Below are positions 13,120-20,111 of a DNA stretch of 64,000 nt, piece after piece. The stretch comes from a virus. The stretch lies in IMG/VR virus record IMGVR_UViG_3300047476_001386, positions 1 to 64,000 of that record; one strand, 5' to 3'. The position numbers and the translations under genes are program-made. How positions within the stretch are numbered: position 1 is the stretch's first letter; each line of letters starts with the position of its first letter. The notes beneath the pieces are model-generated. The model did not search any database and had not been told where the DNA came from. It saw only the letters and a program-made list of their open reading frames with translations.

Positions 13120-13270
13120 TGTTCCATAGGGCTGCATAGTCTAGTGGATCGAGATTATCTGGAGTAGTTACCCAGAATTCTCCATTAAATACAACCGCTT
13201 CAGTCTGACTAAATGCAATAAGCTGTACAACTGATCCGCTGTATAGATTTTTCTTAAAATCCTTAATTAC
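13097..13270 (-). CDS. open frame without a standard start codon
   Basis: The 57 codons (VIKDFKKNLYSGSVVQ..., FNGEFWVTTPDNLDP, ending NKALESYL) look like real protein but contain no ATG, GTG or TTG start in a sensible place. The frame stays open upstream, overlapping the end of the previous gene in a different frame. A frameshift joining it to the gene at 13263-13445, a rare start (ATT or CTG), or a sequence error would each explain it. Confidence 0.5.
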   Translation of the reverse strand, partial: VIKDFKKNLYSGSVVQLIAFSQTEAVVFNGEFWVTTPDNLDPLDYAALWNKALESYL

Positions 13271-13445
13271 GGTCCAGCGTACCAGGTAACTTGGAAAATT
13301 GCTTTTGATACTCGGTTCGGTACTTATTTCGTGCCTCCTCCCAAACGGGCTTTAGGGCCGCCCAAAAGGCTCCCTCACTAGAACGTCCATATGCTAGAAG
13401 TTCTACATTGACCATCTCGTCATACGCTTCTAAATAATCTTTCAT
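13263..13445 (-). CDS. small protein of unknown function (60 aa)
   Basis: MKDYLEAYDEMVNVELLAYG, ending SKLPGTLDRN. AAGGA lies before the ATG. Possibly the N-terminal part of a frameshifted product with the open frame at 13097. Confidence 0.65.
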   Translation of the reverse strand: MKDYLEAYDEMVNVELLAYGRSSEGAFWAALKPVWEEARNKYRTEYQKQFSKLPGTLDRN

Positions 13446-13457
13446 TAATATCCTTTC

Positions 13458-13526
13458 TTAGTAAGGGTTTTTCATTCCAACCCATAACCAAATTACGAGT
13501 AAGACTAGCCAAAAAAGCTCAGCCAT
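13458..13526 (-). CDS. tiny membrane peptide (22 aa)
   Basis: MAELFWLVLLVIWLWVG ending MKNPY, one hydrophobic helix. Its start overlaps the stop of an even shorter frame (18 codons, MVMFSFCYVIWREIY, roughly 13522-13578) in an ATGGCTGA arrangement. Both are speculative links in a chain of overlapping membrane genes. Confidence 0.35.
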   Translation of the reverse strand: MAELFWLVLLVIWLWVGMKNPY

Positions 13527-13588
13527 CCTTATAAATTTCTCGCCATATTACGTAGCAAAAACTAAACATTACCATTAAGACTAAAAAC

Positions 13589-13789
13589 TTAAAAAACAAT
13601 TTGCAGTACCGCCAAAATAAGCACCTTAGCTAGGGCATATGTAATAACTACTAGCGGAGTAACACACCAGAAGTACGTCCAAATTTTAATTAAGATTTTA
13701 GGTACCTCAGCCCTTTCAAATACTAGCGCGAACACGAATCCAAATATAAAAGAACACACTAGAGTGAAATATGCGTGTAGTAGAGTCAT
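13589..13789 (-). CDS. two-pass small membrane protein (66 aa)
   Basis: MTLLHAYFTLVCSFIFGFVF, with hydrophobic segments at about 4-25 and 40-62. Overlaps the preceding gene by 4 bases. Confidence 0.65.
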   Translation of the reverse strand: MTLLHAYFTLVCSFIFGFVFALVFERAEVPKILIKIWTYFWCVTPLVVITYALAKVLILAVLQIVF

Positions 13790-13971
13790 CCCATAACCCC
13801 CTTAGTCCAAATAAAATAGAGTGGTGGTCCTAACCAGAAAAGTATCCATGCACCTAGTGCAAATCGCCTAGGCTTAGACAGAGACAGGTATTGCCAATAA
13901 CTTAACGCAGTAGCAGACATTGCTCCAATCATAAACATCCCCAAGAGAGCAAAAACTTGTTCTATGTCCAT
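13786..13971 (-). CDS. two-pass small membrane protein (61 aa)
   Basis: MDIEQVFALLGMFMIGAMS and a second hydrophobic stretch LGAWILFWLGPPLYFIW. The frame is open to an ATG at 13998, but 13971 has GGTGGGA upstream and is preferred. Confidence 0.6.
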   Translation of the reverse strand: MDIEQVFALLGMFMIGAMSATALSYWQYLSLSKPRRFALGAWILFWLGPPLYFIWTKGVMG

Positions 13972-14144
13972 CGTCCCACCAACCATATTAGTCCACAAAT
14001 AAAGGCCCAGTAGCCTAGAACCTCTAAAATCTCTCCCAGCGGAGCCGGAGTTGTCGAGGGCCTACTAGACGGTTCCTTAAATGCAGAACTAATTGCATTG
14101 AGAATGGGACCTACCAAAACGTCCCCCGCGAAAGTATTAATCAT
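13962..14144 (-). CDS. single-pass small membrane protein (60 aa)
   Basis: MINTFAGDVLVGPILNAISS, a Ser/Pro-rich linker (EPSSRPSTTPAPLG), then the hydrophobic LGYWAFICGLIWLVG. Overlaps both neighbours. Confidence 0.65.
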   Translation of the reverse strand: MINTFAGDVLVGPILNAISSAFKEPSSRPSTTPAPLGEILEVLGYWAFICGLIWLVGRWT

Positions 14145-14356
14145 TTGTACTTCGATCCCTTTTCTGTAAGAACTACATACGTCTGTCTGGTGCGACCTGT
14201 ACTTTGGGAGCGCTCATAACGAAGAAAACCCCTTTTGAGGAGGTTTTTCAAAATCGGTGTCTGATGTACCTGCATCTGCCATTTACAGTTAACAAGAAGT
14301 TTACCCTCCCTACTTGCTACCAGTTTCAGGAATTGAAGTTTTTCTTTGTTAATCAT
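14141..14356 (-). CDS. putative winged-helix DNA-binding protein (71 aa)
   Basis: MINKEKLQFLKLVASREGKL, then QTPILKNLLKRGFLRY and a beta-wing-like RTRQTYVVLTEKG. The layout matches a MarR/PadR-type winged helix. Likely a small regulator; target unknown. Confidence 0.6.
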   Translation of the reverse strand: MINKEKLQFLKLVASREGKLLVNCKWQMQVHQTPILKNLLKRGFLRYERSQSTGRTRQTYVVLTEKGSKYK

Positions 14357-14582
14357 CCAACGTAAACCTCAAATAATTGGCGAGTCTCTTTAGCTCATCC
14401 TTAATAACCATATCAACGGTTACTCCGCCATCTGCCACAGACTCACTCCAGTCCTCGATACTAGCGTATTCCTCTAATGCATACATAGTTTGCTCTATAG
14501 CTTGCTCTAGTTGCTTAGATCGCTTTAAAAGTACCTGAACTCTTTCATTGATATTATCGAGTCTTGTAAAAATGTTATCCAC
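14349..14582 (-). CDS. small coiled-coil protein (77 aa)
   Basis: GTG start (VDNIFTRLDNINERVQVLL) with AAGGACG upstream, inside the last codons of the preceding gene; a longer frame to an ATG at 14618 exists. Long helical heptad pattern, acidic. Confidence 0.55.
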   Translation of the reverse strand: MDNIFTRLDNINERVQVLLKRSKQLEQAIEQTMYALEEYASIEDWSESVADGGVTVDMVIKDELKRLANYLRFTLDD

Positions 14583-14763
14583 GTTTAGCGTCCTTCCATG
14601 TATTATAGAATACACCATCTTTAAACCATTTATCTTGTACCAAATAGATAAATCCCGGTTGATAGTCTATTCCTGTAATTTGCGAATTGTATTTCTGGAC
14701 TTTAAAATAGCTGCTATTGAGATAGCTATTGATAGCAAGTTTACTAGTACTATAATCATTCAT
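14575..14763 (-). CDS. small protein of unknown function (62 aa)
   Basis: MNDYSTSKLAINSYLNSSYF, then GFIYLVQDKWFKDG. No recognised domain. Confidence 0.55.
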   Translation of the reverse strand: MNDYSTSKLAINSYLNSSYFKVQKYNSQITGIDYQPGFIYLVQDKWFKDGVFYNTWKDAKRG

Positions 14764-15082
14764 AATAAACCTGACTCACAAAAGTAAACAAGTCGTTACG
14801 CTCATCAAATTCTAAAAAGCAAGGAATCCAAAAGTCATCATCTAGATACTCAAATCGAACCTCGCTAGGAACTCCATACTCATCAAACTCCCCACAAATT
14901 CTATGGTTTTCATCCAGAGTAATTCGGTACTCTTTGGAAACCCAAGAACCTCCTGTGCGATAGTTATACCAATCAGGTCGAACTTCAACGCGCATAGCAA
15001 GCTTAGCAATAGCTTGCTTATATGAATAATCGTCCTCGAAAGGTATAACGAGTTTACGTATTCTTTCCATCCAACTAGTCAT
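14756..15082 (-). CDS. protein of unknown function (108 aa)
   Basis: MTSWMERIRKLVIPFEDDYS, then alternating charged and aromatic segments ending VSQVYYE. The ATG at 15082 is chosen because it overlaps the preceding stop (ATGACTAG) and has GAAGGACG upstream; the frame is open to 15136. Confidence 0.6.
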   Translation of the reverse strand: MTSWMERIRKLVIPFEDDYSYKQAIAKLAMRVEVRPDWYNYRTGGSWVSKEYRITLDENHRICGEFDEYGVPSEVRFEYLDDDFWIPCFLEFDERNDLFTFVSQVYYE

Positions 15083-15257
15083 TATATCGTCCTTCATAAC
15101 TTCGGGGTTGTGGTGGTCGGTGAAAGCGCATTTCATCAGCGATTCGCTTTATGCTGACAGCAATTGAGACAAGAGCGGCGTCTGAAATGCTTGTGGTGAT
15201 AGTTTTTGCTTGAGGCTCAAACTTACCCTCCAAATTGTGAACAGTAAGATCGCTCAT
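15075..15257 (-). CDS. small protein of unknown function (60 aa)
   Basis: MSDLTVHNLEGKFEPQAKT, a central helix SIAVSIKRIADEMRF, basic C-terminus. Overlaps both neighbours by 4-8 bases. Confidence 0.6.
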   Translation of the reverse strand: MSDLTVHNLEGKFEPQAKTITTSISDAALVSIAVSIKRIADEMRFHRPPQPRSYEGRYND

Positions 15258-15436
15258 TGGTCAGTCTCCTTAAGTAAGGCCCTTTCAATTGGCTTGATAT
15301 CGTGTTTTTTAGAGCTGCAAGCCTGAAGCTCTGTCTCCAGAGCATCAGCACACTCGCTTAGTAGCATTTTTAATGCAGCAATTCTACGGCTTTTCTCTGG
15401 AATGCACTCTATTCTAGTTTTTGCGAGCTCGCTCAT
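15254..15436 (-). CDS. small helical protein (60 aa)
   Basis: MSELAKTRIECIPEKSRRIA, ending ERALLKETDQ. The C-terminal KET(D/E)Q is shared with the next two upstream genes and encoded by the same junction repeat. Confidence 0.6.
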   Translation of the reverse strand: MSELAKTRIECIPEKSRRIAALKMLLSECADALETELQACSSKKHDIKPIERALLKETDQ

Positions 15437-15798
15437 CGAGCCCTCTTGCGATAGGCAACTAGTCGATCGAGGTCAAAGCTACACTCCCAATCGGGATCAG
15501 CTGGACGCCAATATTTTACATGTTTCCAATTTATGTCTCCTGCTCGTCGCCTCTCGGAGCGCTGCTTATATTCATAGTAATGATCTGTAGACCACGTCTC
15601 TACAACAAGAAATTCCGGGCAGGGGCAGGGTCCCCCATCGTGTTTTACGGGAGGTTGATGTTCAATCCAGTCAGTCTGAACCCGAAGGGTTTCCTGCAAG
15701 GCAGCGTTCTCCTTCTCCAGTTCTTTGATCCTGCAGGTGTTTCTCCGAATGATGGCGTCCCGTCGCTCTAGTGCGCGGTCAAAAATATCGTCACTCAC
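15433..15798 (-). CDS. protein of unknown function, MSDDIFDR paralogue A (121 aa)
   Basis: GTG start. MSDDIFDRALERRDAIIRR, a coiled coil (IKELEKENAALQETL), a Cys-containing middle and a Trp-rich C-terminus. The first eight residues are identical to the gene at 15795. Confidence 0.6.
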   Translation of the reverse strand: MSDDIFDRALERRDAIIRRNTCRIKELEKENAALQETLRVQTDWIEHQPPVKHDGGPCPCPEFLVVETWSTDHYYEYKQRSERRRAGDINWKHVKYWRPADPDWECSFDLDRLVAYRKRAR

Positions 15799-15812
15799 TG
15801 TTCAGTCTCCTT
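15776..15812. repeat. 37-bp gene-junction repeat, copy 1
   Basis: Identical 37-bp sequence at 15776-15812 and 16058-16094. It contains the end of one gene (KETEQ stop), the ribosome site and the start of the next (MSDDIFDR) as an overlapping GTGA junction. Confidence 0.85.
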
Positions 15813-16079
15813 ATCCACGGTCGCCAAAAAGTCCTGCACATCAGTCATATGGCGTGCTGCCTTTGGCCACTGATCCCGCTCAAAAAGTACCTTCCGAGCA
15901 GCAATAATGGTGTTATCAAGAACATTCCAATCACGATCACCTGGACCCCCTTGAACCCAGTCGTAATCTTCAACTACTGCCAACAGCATTTCTTCTAGGG
16001 CCTCAATCCTGAGTTTTTGCTTTTCGATAACGACGTCCCGTCGCGCTAGATTTACACGGTCAAAAATATCGTCACTCAC
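15795..16079 (-). CDS. protein of unknown function, MSDDIFDR paralogue B (94 aa)
   Basis: MSDDIFDRVNLARRDVVIEK, helical, with a middle DWVQGGPGDRDWN and end VDKETEQ. Paralogue of the next gene at its N-terminus. Confidence 0.6.
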   Translation of the reverse strand: MSDDIFDRVNLARRDVVIEKQKLRIEALEEMLLAVVEDYDWVQGGPGDRDWNVLDNTIIAARKVLFERDQWPKAARHMTDVQDFLATVDKETEQ

Positions 16080-16094
16080 TGTTCAGTCTCCTTG
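16058..16094. repeat. 37-bp gene-junction repeat, copy 2
   Basis: Second identical copy (see 15776). A shorter piece (TCAGTCTCCTTA) recurs at the junction near 15260. Confidence 0.85.
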
Positions 16095-16393
16095 TGGGGT
16101 AAGACAACAACTTCCTGCCCCGTTGCGTCAGCTAGTATTTTTAGGACTTTGTAGTGATCTTCACCTGGAATAAACGCGGCTGGAATCAGCCTAATAGCCT
16201 TCATGAGGCCCTCCTTCAGCGCCTTGATCTTCGCGGCGGATGCGGCCTGTCCGGCGCGATAGCCTTTCGTCATTTCCGGGATTCCCCAATCATGGTCAGC
16301 GTGGCCATTTTTGATGGCGTCCCAATACACAGGGTTTGTGTATTCGCGGGCCCGCTTCCTCGCCCAGATCAGGGCTTCGTCGGGTTCAGTCAT
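16076..16393 (-). CDS. protein of unknown function (105 aa)
   Basis: MTEPDEALIWARKRAREYTN, then GYRAGQAASAAKIKALKEG and VLPHKETEQ. Resembles small phage proteins made of an N-terminal amphipathic helix plus an AGQ..A.KI..L coiled coil; function unknown. Confidence 0.6.
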   Translation of the reverse strand: MTEPDEALIWARKRAREYTNPVYWDAIKNGHADHDWGIPEMTKGYRAGQAASAAKIKALKEGLMKAIRLIPAAFIPGEDHYKVLKILADATGQEVVVLPHKETEQ

Positions 16394-16568
16394 CTAATGT
16401 ATCCTTTAAATAAATTTTAGGCGGAAACCGATCTCGGTACAGCCACTTGACGCCTCTAGCTCCTCGCACACCGGCTTCTAGTTGCTTAATGTAGATGTAA
16501 ACTGGCTCTGGAACATTAAATTGTTTCATTTCCGTTCCTTCATAGCAGGAAACAATAAACTCACTCAT
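16386..16568 (-). CDS. small protein of unknown function (60 aa)
   Basis: MSEFIVSCYEGTEMKQFNVP, ending YLKDTLDD. Overlaps both neighbours by 8 bases. Confidence 0.55.
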   Translation of the reverse strand: MSEFIVSCYEGTEMKQFNVPEPVYIYIKQLEAGVRGARGVKWLYRDRFPPKIYLKDTLDD

Positions 16569-16869
16569 CTAGTGCCTCCTCAAGCATTCTGACAAGACGC
16601 CGCGCAAGAAACAGCGCGGTATACCCATCTACCTTTGAGCGCGACTTTTTGTAGTCTTTAAGAGACGCCCGCAAAATACGAAGACTAAAGACCAAAGGAC
16701 GACTAGGGGCTACCCAATATTCAGTAATGCGGCAACCTTCATCAGCGGGTCCCCAATACCAAAAATCTGCTCGCTCAAATCCGGGGTCTACCCAGTTACA
16801 CCCAAAGCTTACCTTAACCATAGTGTCAGGAGGAACTGGGCATTCATCCCCAGTATGCTTAACCCACAT
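16561..16869 (-). CDS. HTGDxCPV-domain protein (102 aa)
   Basis: MWVKHTGDECPVPPDTMVKV. The N-terminal 55 residues are paralogous to those of the gene at 17166 (W-x-x-HTGD-CPV-P-T-V-V-F). The ATG at 16869 overlaps the preceding stop and has CGGAG upstream. Confidence 0.6.
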   Translation of the reverse strand: MWVKHTGDECPVPPDTMVKVSFGCNWVDPGFERADFWYWGPADEGCRITEYWVAPSRPLVFSLRILRASLKDYKKSRSKVDGYTALFLARRLVRMLEEALDE

Positions 16870-17176
16870 TGTAATTCTCCGAAAATTCAATTACTTTTTG
16901 TAGCATTGGCAGCTCCATAAGCTTCATATGACAGTCTCGCTTATGCAACCCCATAGCCTTCGCTAGTTCTTTGTACGCTTTTGATCGGCTCATTTGTCCT
17001 GACTTCCATAGCCTATCAAAAGCTACGTGAGCCTTAATTCTAACCGCATGAGTCTCCGCACTTACTAGTGGAGCATCCTCACCCCAAGACCATAGGCCGC
17101 AACACTCACGTCGCGGCCCGTAATGGGTTATTGTAACTGCTGGAATTGCCCCACAAGTTGGACAATTACTTGCCAT
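16859..17176 (-). CDS. DUF3268-like zinc-finger protein (105 aa)
   Basis: Begins MASNCPTCGAIPAVTITHYG and continues ECCGLWSWGED, VSAETHAVRIKAHVAFDRLW, SRSKAYKELAKAMGL, DCHMKLM. This Cys/His/Trp pattern matches the phage zinc-finger family known as DUF3268. Four cysteines (CPTC, ECC) and following histidines could bind zinc. The ATG at 17185 is an alternative start. Confidence 0.75.
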   Translation of the reverse strand: MASNCPTCGAIPAVTITHYGPRRECCGLWSWGEDAPLVSAETHAVRIKAHVAFDRLWKSGQMSRSKAYKELAKAMGLHKRDCHMKLMELPMLQKVIEFSENYNVG

Positions 17177-17579
17177 TAAGTACATATCCGAGTAGAAACT
17201 CAGCACGATCACACAAATCCTCGGGCCTTGAAGTTGCCGGAGTCGCAGCAACCGCCAGCTTCAGGCACTCCAGTCGCAGGGCGACGAGGTCGGGTTCGGG
17301 CTTGGTCGGGCCGTGGTGGTCGTCGCCACAATAGGCCAGTGCTGCTGCTTTCTGCTCGTCGGTAAGCGTTGCAATGAAGCCAGTCATCTCAGGCTCCGGG
17401 GGCTTGGCGGGGGTGATGATGCGGTAGTGGGTGATAGACCACTCCTCACCTTTTGTGGCCCAATCCATAAAACGCGACTTCACTATGGCGACGTCACCAT
17501 CGCAAAACAACACCTGCACCACCGTCTCCGGGTCTACCGGGCAGGTGTCGCCGGTGTGTTCGATCATCCAGTCCATCAT
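17166..17579 (-). CDS. HTGDxCPV-domain protein, GC-rich (137 aa)
   Basis: MMDWMIEHTGDTCPVDPET followed by a domain paralogous to the 16561 gene, a Pro-rich linker and a helical C-terminus. The coding DNA (17.2-17.58 kb) is clearly richer in G and C than its neighbours, suggesting import. The start overlaps the previous stop (ATGATGG) and AAGGAG is close upstream. Confidence 0.65.
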   Translation of the reverse strand: MMDWMIEHTGDTCPVDPETVVQVLFCDGDVAIVKSRFMDWATKGEEWSITHYRIITPAKPPEPEMTGFIATLTDEQKAAALAYCGDDHHGPTKPEPDLVALRLECLKLAVAATPATSRPEDLCDRAEFLLGYVLNGK

Positions 17580-17887
17580 TGTGTCTCCTTTCCAGCTTTG
17601 TATGCAGCAAGTGCATAAACCATAATGCATTCACCGTCTAGTTTACCCTCTAGAAAGTCCTCAGGCTCCATAACGGACCACCTACGTTTAGCAGATTCTT
17701 CGGCAAGAACCTTACGTACCACAAGTAGATCGGGATCAATTGGCTTCCAGCCTGCCCTAGTAAGACGAATTGCCTCTAAAGCAATCTCAACCGCTGGGTC
17801 GCAATAAGGTCGAGATTGATTATACCTTCGGGTCGCTTCCATTAGAATTTCGTAGTCTTCCGTAGTTGTCATTAAACTTCCATTCAT
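17576..17887 (-). CDS. protein of unknown function (103 aa)
   Basis: MNGSLMTTTEDYEILMEATR, then a helical protein ending AAYKAGKETQ. The ATG lies 5 bases after a consensus -10, so the message should be leaderless. First gene of the 17.9-13.1 kb leftward run. Confidence 0.7.
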   Translation of the reverse strand: MNGSLMTTTEDYEILMEATRRYNQSRPYCDPAVEIALEAIRLTRAGWKPIDPDLLVVRKVLAEESAKRRWSVMEPEDFLEGKLDGECIMVYALAAYKAGKETQ

Positions 17888-17892
17888 TCTGT

Positions 17893-17921
17893 ATTATACC
17901 CCAACGTAAGGAGCCTGTCAA
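17893..17921 (-). promoter_or_regulatory. leftward promoter TTGACA-N17-TATAAT
   Basis: Perfect boxes: -35 17916-17921, -10 17893-17898, spacer 17. ATG at 17887 follows after 5 bases. Confidence 0.85.
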
Positions 17922-18037
17922 ATATAATAACAGGCCACAATCCAAACTATAACTAATATGACTAAAAGGCCGCTTCCCGGAAGAAGCAGCTGAGCCAAAA
18001 AGAATGCACTAATAGCGCTTAACGCCAGTACCGTCAT
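17918..18037 (-). CDS. small membrane protein (39 aa)
   Basis: MTVLALSAISAFFLAQLLLP, almost wholly hydrophobic, ending VACYYI. Overlaps the end of the preceding gene by 29 bases. Confidence 0.5.
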   Translation of the reverse strand: MTVLALSAISAFFLAQLLLPGSGLLVILVIVWIVACYYI

Positions 18038-18305
18038 AGTACCACTTTCTATTTTCAGGGTCCAAGAAATACGTATATGCCCTAGAGAAAAGCCATTCCT
18101 TGTCCTTAGGGTCAATTCCTGCAAGAAGTCGCATATCCTTGTGTGCGCTTTCTCGCATAGATAGAATAGCTCCAAGGCCAGACCAGTGGTCTAGCTTTTC
18201 TCCAGCACGAAAATGCTCCACAATGGGAACCTTTCCATACTTATACTCTAGATAATCGCCACCAATCTTAATCAGGGCCTCATCAGTCAGTTCACTAAGA
18301 ATCAC
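18009..18305 (-). CDS. protein of unknown function (98 aa)
   Basis: GTG start (VILSELTDEALIKIGGDYL) with GAGGAG 8 bases upstream, overlapping the epimerase gene. Ends KWYYDGTGVKRY. Confidence 0.6.
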   Translation of the reverse strand: MILSELTDEALIKIGGDYLEYKYGKVPIVEHFRAGEKLDHWSGLGAILSMRESAHKDMRLLAGIDPKDKEWLFSRAYTYFLDPENRKWYYDGTGVKRY

Positions 18306-18987
18306 GTACAATCTCCTCAAGTGTGAAGGGTGAATCTACCATATAATTTCCGCCAATCAATCTAGCGGGTTCTCCGGGTCTTGCGGGGGCGTATTCTGGA
18401 TTAACGCCGCAAAGATCAGCAATATGCTTATTACTAGCAACATGGAAGCCTAAATCGTATGTGCCTTGAGGCTTTTTAAGTAGTGCCTTACATACATCTA
18501 CAACATGCACGTAAGTTCGAATGGCGGTTCCATCCGGAGTAGGATAGTCGTTTCCATAGATTACAGGATTAGATTCCCGCTTAAAAATAGGAATTAGCCG
18601 TCTATTGTGATCTTTTACTTTTTCCGTGCCCCCAGCTACGTTAAAAAGCCGGAATACAGTATACTTGGAATATTGCTGGACCAACCTTTCGGCCATAGCC
18701 TTACTGACTCCGTAAGGATTGATAGGCCCCGCTCCTTCGCCGTACACAGCGGCGCTACTAGCAAATACATAGTGATCGGCCTCCACTTTTCCAGGCCAGT
18801 ATGTATTATTTTGAATATACATTTCTGGGTTCTTAACAGACTCAGTTACTGAGTGATATGCTGCTAGATCAAAGACTACATCATATGATTTAGTAACTGA
18901 GTCCCCTTGATCTACAATGTCAGCCTCAATAAACTCTCTGAGTACGGAGCCAATAAAGCCCTTACCTCCTAGAATGAGATACCTCAC
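18295..18987 (-). CDS. NAD-dependent nucleotide-sugar epimerase/dehydratase
   Basis: Short-chain dehydrogenase fold: GGKGFIGSVL near the N-terminus is the NAD-binding Gly motif, FASSAAVYGEG carries the catalytic Ser/Thr region, and NPYGVSKAMAE is the YxxxK motif. At 230 residues it is shorter than typical GalE (about 330). With the glycosyltransferase at 20.5 kb it may supply or attach a sugar. GTG start, GTGA overlap with the previous gene. Confidence 0.85.
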   Translation of the reverse strand: MRYLILGGKGFIGSVLREFIEADIVDQGDSVTKSYDVVFDLAAYHSVTESVKNPEMYIQNNTYWPGKVEADHYVFASSAAVYGEGAGPINPYGVSKAMAERLVQQYSKYTVFRLFNVAGGTEKVKDHNRRLIPIFKRESNPVIYGNDYPTPDGTAIRTYVHVVDVCKALLKKPQGTYDLGFHVASNKHIADLCGVNPEYAPARPGEPARLIGGNYMVDSPFTLEEIVRDS

Positions 18988-19124
18988 CTATTGGCTCCGT
19001 AAACTAGTGCAATAATGAAAACTGTGTACGCAATTCCTGCAATACCTAGCAAAGGATTAATAACTATTACTCCTGCATAGATACACATGGCGAGAGTAAA
19101 CGCCATAAACATATTCTTATCCAT
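18984..19124 (-). CDS. two-pass small membrane protein (46 aa)
   Basis: MDKNMFMAFTLAMCIYAGVI, then LLGIAGIAYTVFIIALVYG. Coupled to the epimerase gene by GTGA overlap. Confidence 0.6.
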   Translation of the reverse strand: MDKNMFMAFTLAMCIYAGVIVINPLLGIAGIAYTVFIIALVYGANR

Positions 19125-19272
19125 TGTCTAGTTCCCACTTTAGCACTTTGTCAATATTCTCTTGTGCAACTCGGTAGACATAACCACTAGGTGCTGCCGA
19201 GTTTCTAATATGCACTAAAACTCCCTTAAGCTCTTGAATTAGCCTAAGTGCTTCCTTCAATTCTGTATCCAT
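19117..19272 (-). CDS. small helical protein (51 aa)
   Basis: MDTELKEALRLIQELKGVLV, ending DKVLKWELDNG; overlaps the next gene by 8 bases. Confidence 0.6.
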   Translation of the reverse strand: MDTELKEALRLIQELKGVLVHIRNSAAPSGYVYRVAQENIDKVLKWELDNG

Positions 19273-19435
19273 AATTCACCGTCATCCAATCTTCTAAACA
19301 ATTTTGTTCATTTATTAAGGGGCATCCGTCACCGTATTTAGAGATCATCCGTTCTTTCCACCAGGGGTAGAATTCTGATAGGATTTCTTCCTCAGTAAAT
19401 GATCTATTATTTAGGGGTGCCCAGTATCTAACCAT
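19244..19435 (-). CDS. small protein of unknown function (63 aa)
   Basis: MVRYWAPLNNRSFTEEEILS, then FYPWWKERM and DWMTVNYGYRIE. The frame is open to 19480, but the ATG at 19435 within the end of the previous gene is the likely start. Confidence 0.55.
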   Translation of the reverse strand: MVRYWAPLNNRSFTEEEILSEFYPWWKERMISKYGDGCPLINEQNCLEDWMTVNYGYRIEGST

Positions 19436-19779
19436 TTCTTTACCTTTACTGCATCTGTGGGTGTTACCCCAAATCTCCAATCTACAAGGTAGTTGGGTCC
19501 AATCTCGTCACTAGAAACTATCAATACGAAAGTATCTACAGTATTATTGTCTAAATAATCTACTGGATCAGCAATCGTAACTGGTAATCCAACTGCAGCA
19601 GTCAATTCAGCCGCAGTAAATGGAGAGCTTCGAGCCACCAGAGTAGCCCCCGAATCCTCCGCAATATTTTTCAATACTACACAATTCCATGAAGCTAACA
19701 TAGAGGGATCCTTAAAGATCTCCTCTACGTCATCTCCGACAACTAGTACACCTACTACGTCGAAAAATACTACTTTCAT
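19411..19779 (-). CDS. degenerate HAD-like protein (122 aa)
   Basis: MKVVFFDVVGVLVVGDDVEE aligns with HAD motif I (DxDGVL), but the second aspartate is replaced by valine; GATLVARSS fits the usual motif II strand (S/T). The family includes phage nucleic-acid-end phosphatases. Loss of the general acid suggests it is inactive as a phosphatase or has another role. Confidence 0.6.
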   Translation of the reverse strand: MKVVFFDVVGVLVVGDDVEEIFKDPSMLASWNCVVLKNIAEDSGATLVARSSPFTAAELTAAVGLPVTIADPVDYLDNNTVDTFVLIVSSDEIGPNYLVDWRFGVTPTDAVKVKKWLDTGHP

Positions 19780-20111
19780 TTTTCCTTATAGAAGTAATGG
19801 TTTCCAATTTTAATCTTGAAATCCATACTCTTTGCCCAGTAGGGTCGCTTTCCCGAGTGGAAATGCGTAGCCCCATATGTAACATCTAAAGTTGGGTTAT
19901 TCCATACATACCTAGCAACAGATTGAGCAACAATCCATGCCTGTCCATATGGGGCTTTTCTTGATCCGCATTTCCAGCTAAATTGGCTGCACGTAATAAC
20001 CTTACAGGGTTTACCCCTATTCAGAATAACATACGCAACAGCCTTTTGGCCTAATGTAGACTCACCACGAGCCTCATAATATACAGCCTGTGCTAAGCAG
20101 TCTAATTGCAC
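19776..20111 (-). CDS. SleB-like cell-wall hydrolase
   Basis: 111 residues. CLAQAVYYEARGESTLGQ, then AVAYVILNRG is the Hydrolase_2/SleB core, with the catalytic glutamate in YYEARGE. No signal peptide, and not in the lysis cassette at 55-56.6 kb, so it may act as a second lysin or in virion entry. GTG start, 4-base overlap with the HAD-like gene. Confidence 0.85.
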   Translation of the reverse strand: MQLDCLAQAVYYEARGESTLGQKAVAYVILNRGKPCKVITCSQFSWKCGSRKAPYGQAWIVAQSVARYVWNNPTLDVTYGATHFHSGKRPYWAKSMDFKIKIGNHYFYKEK

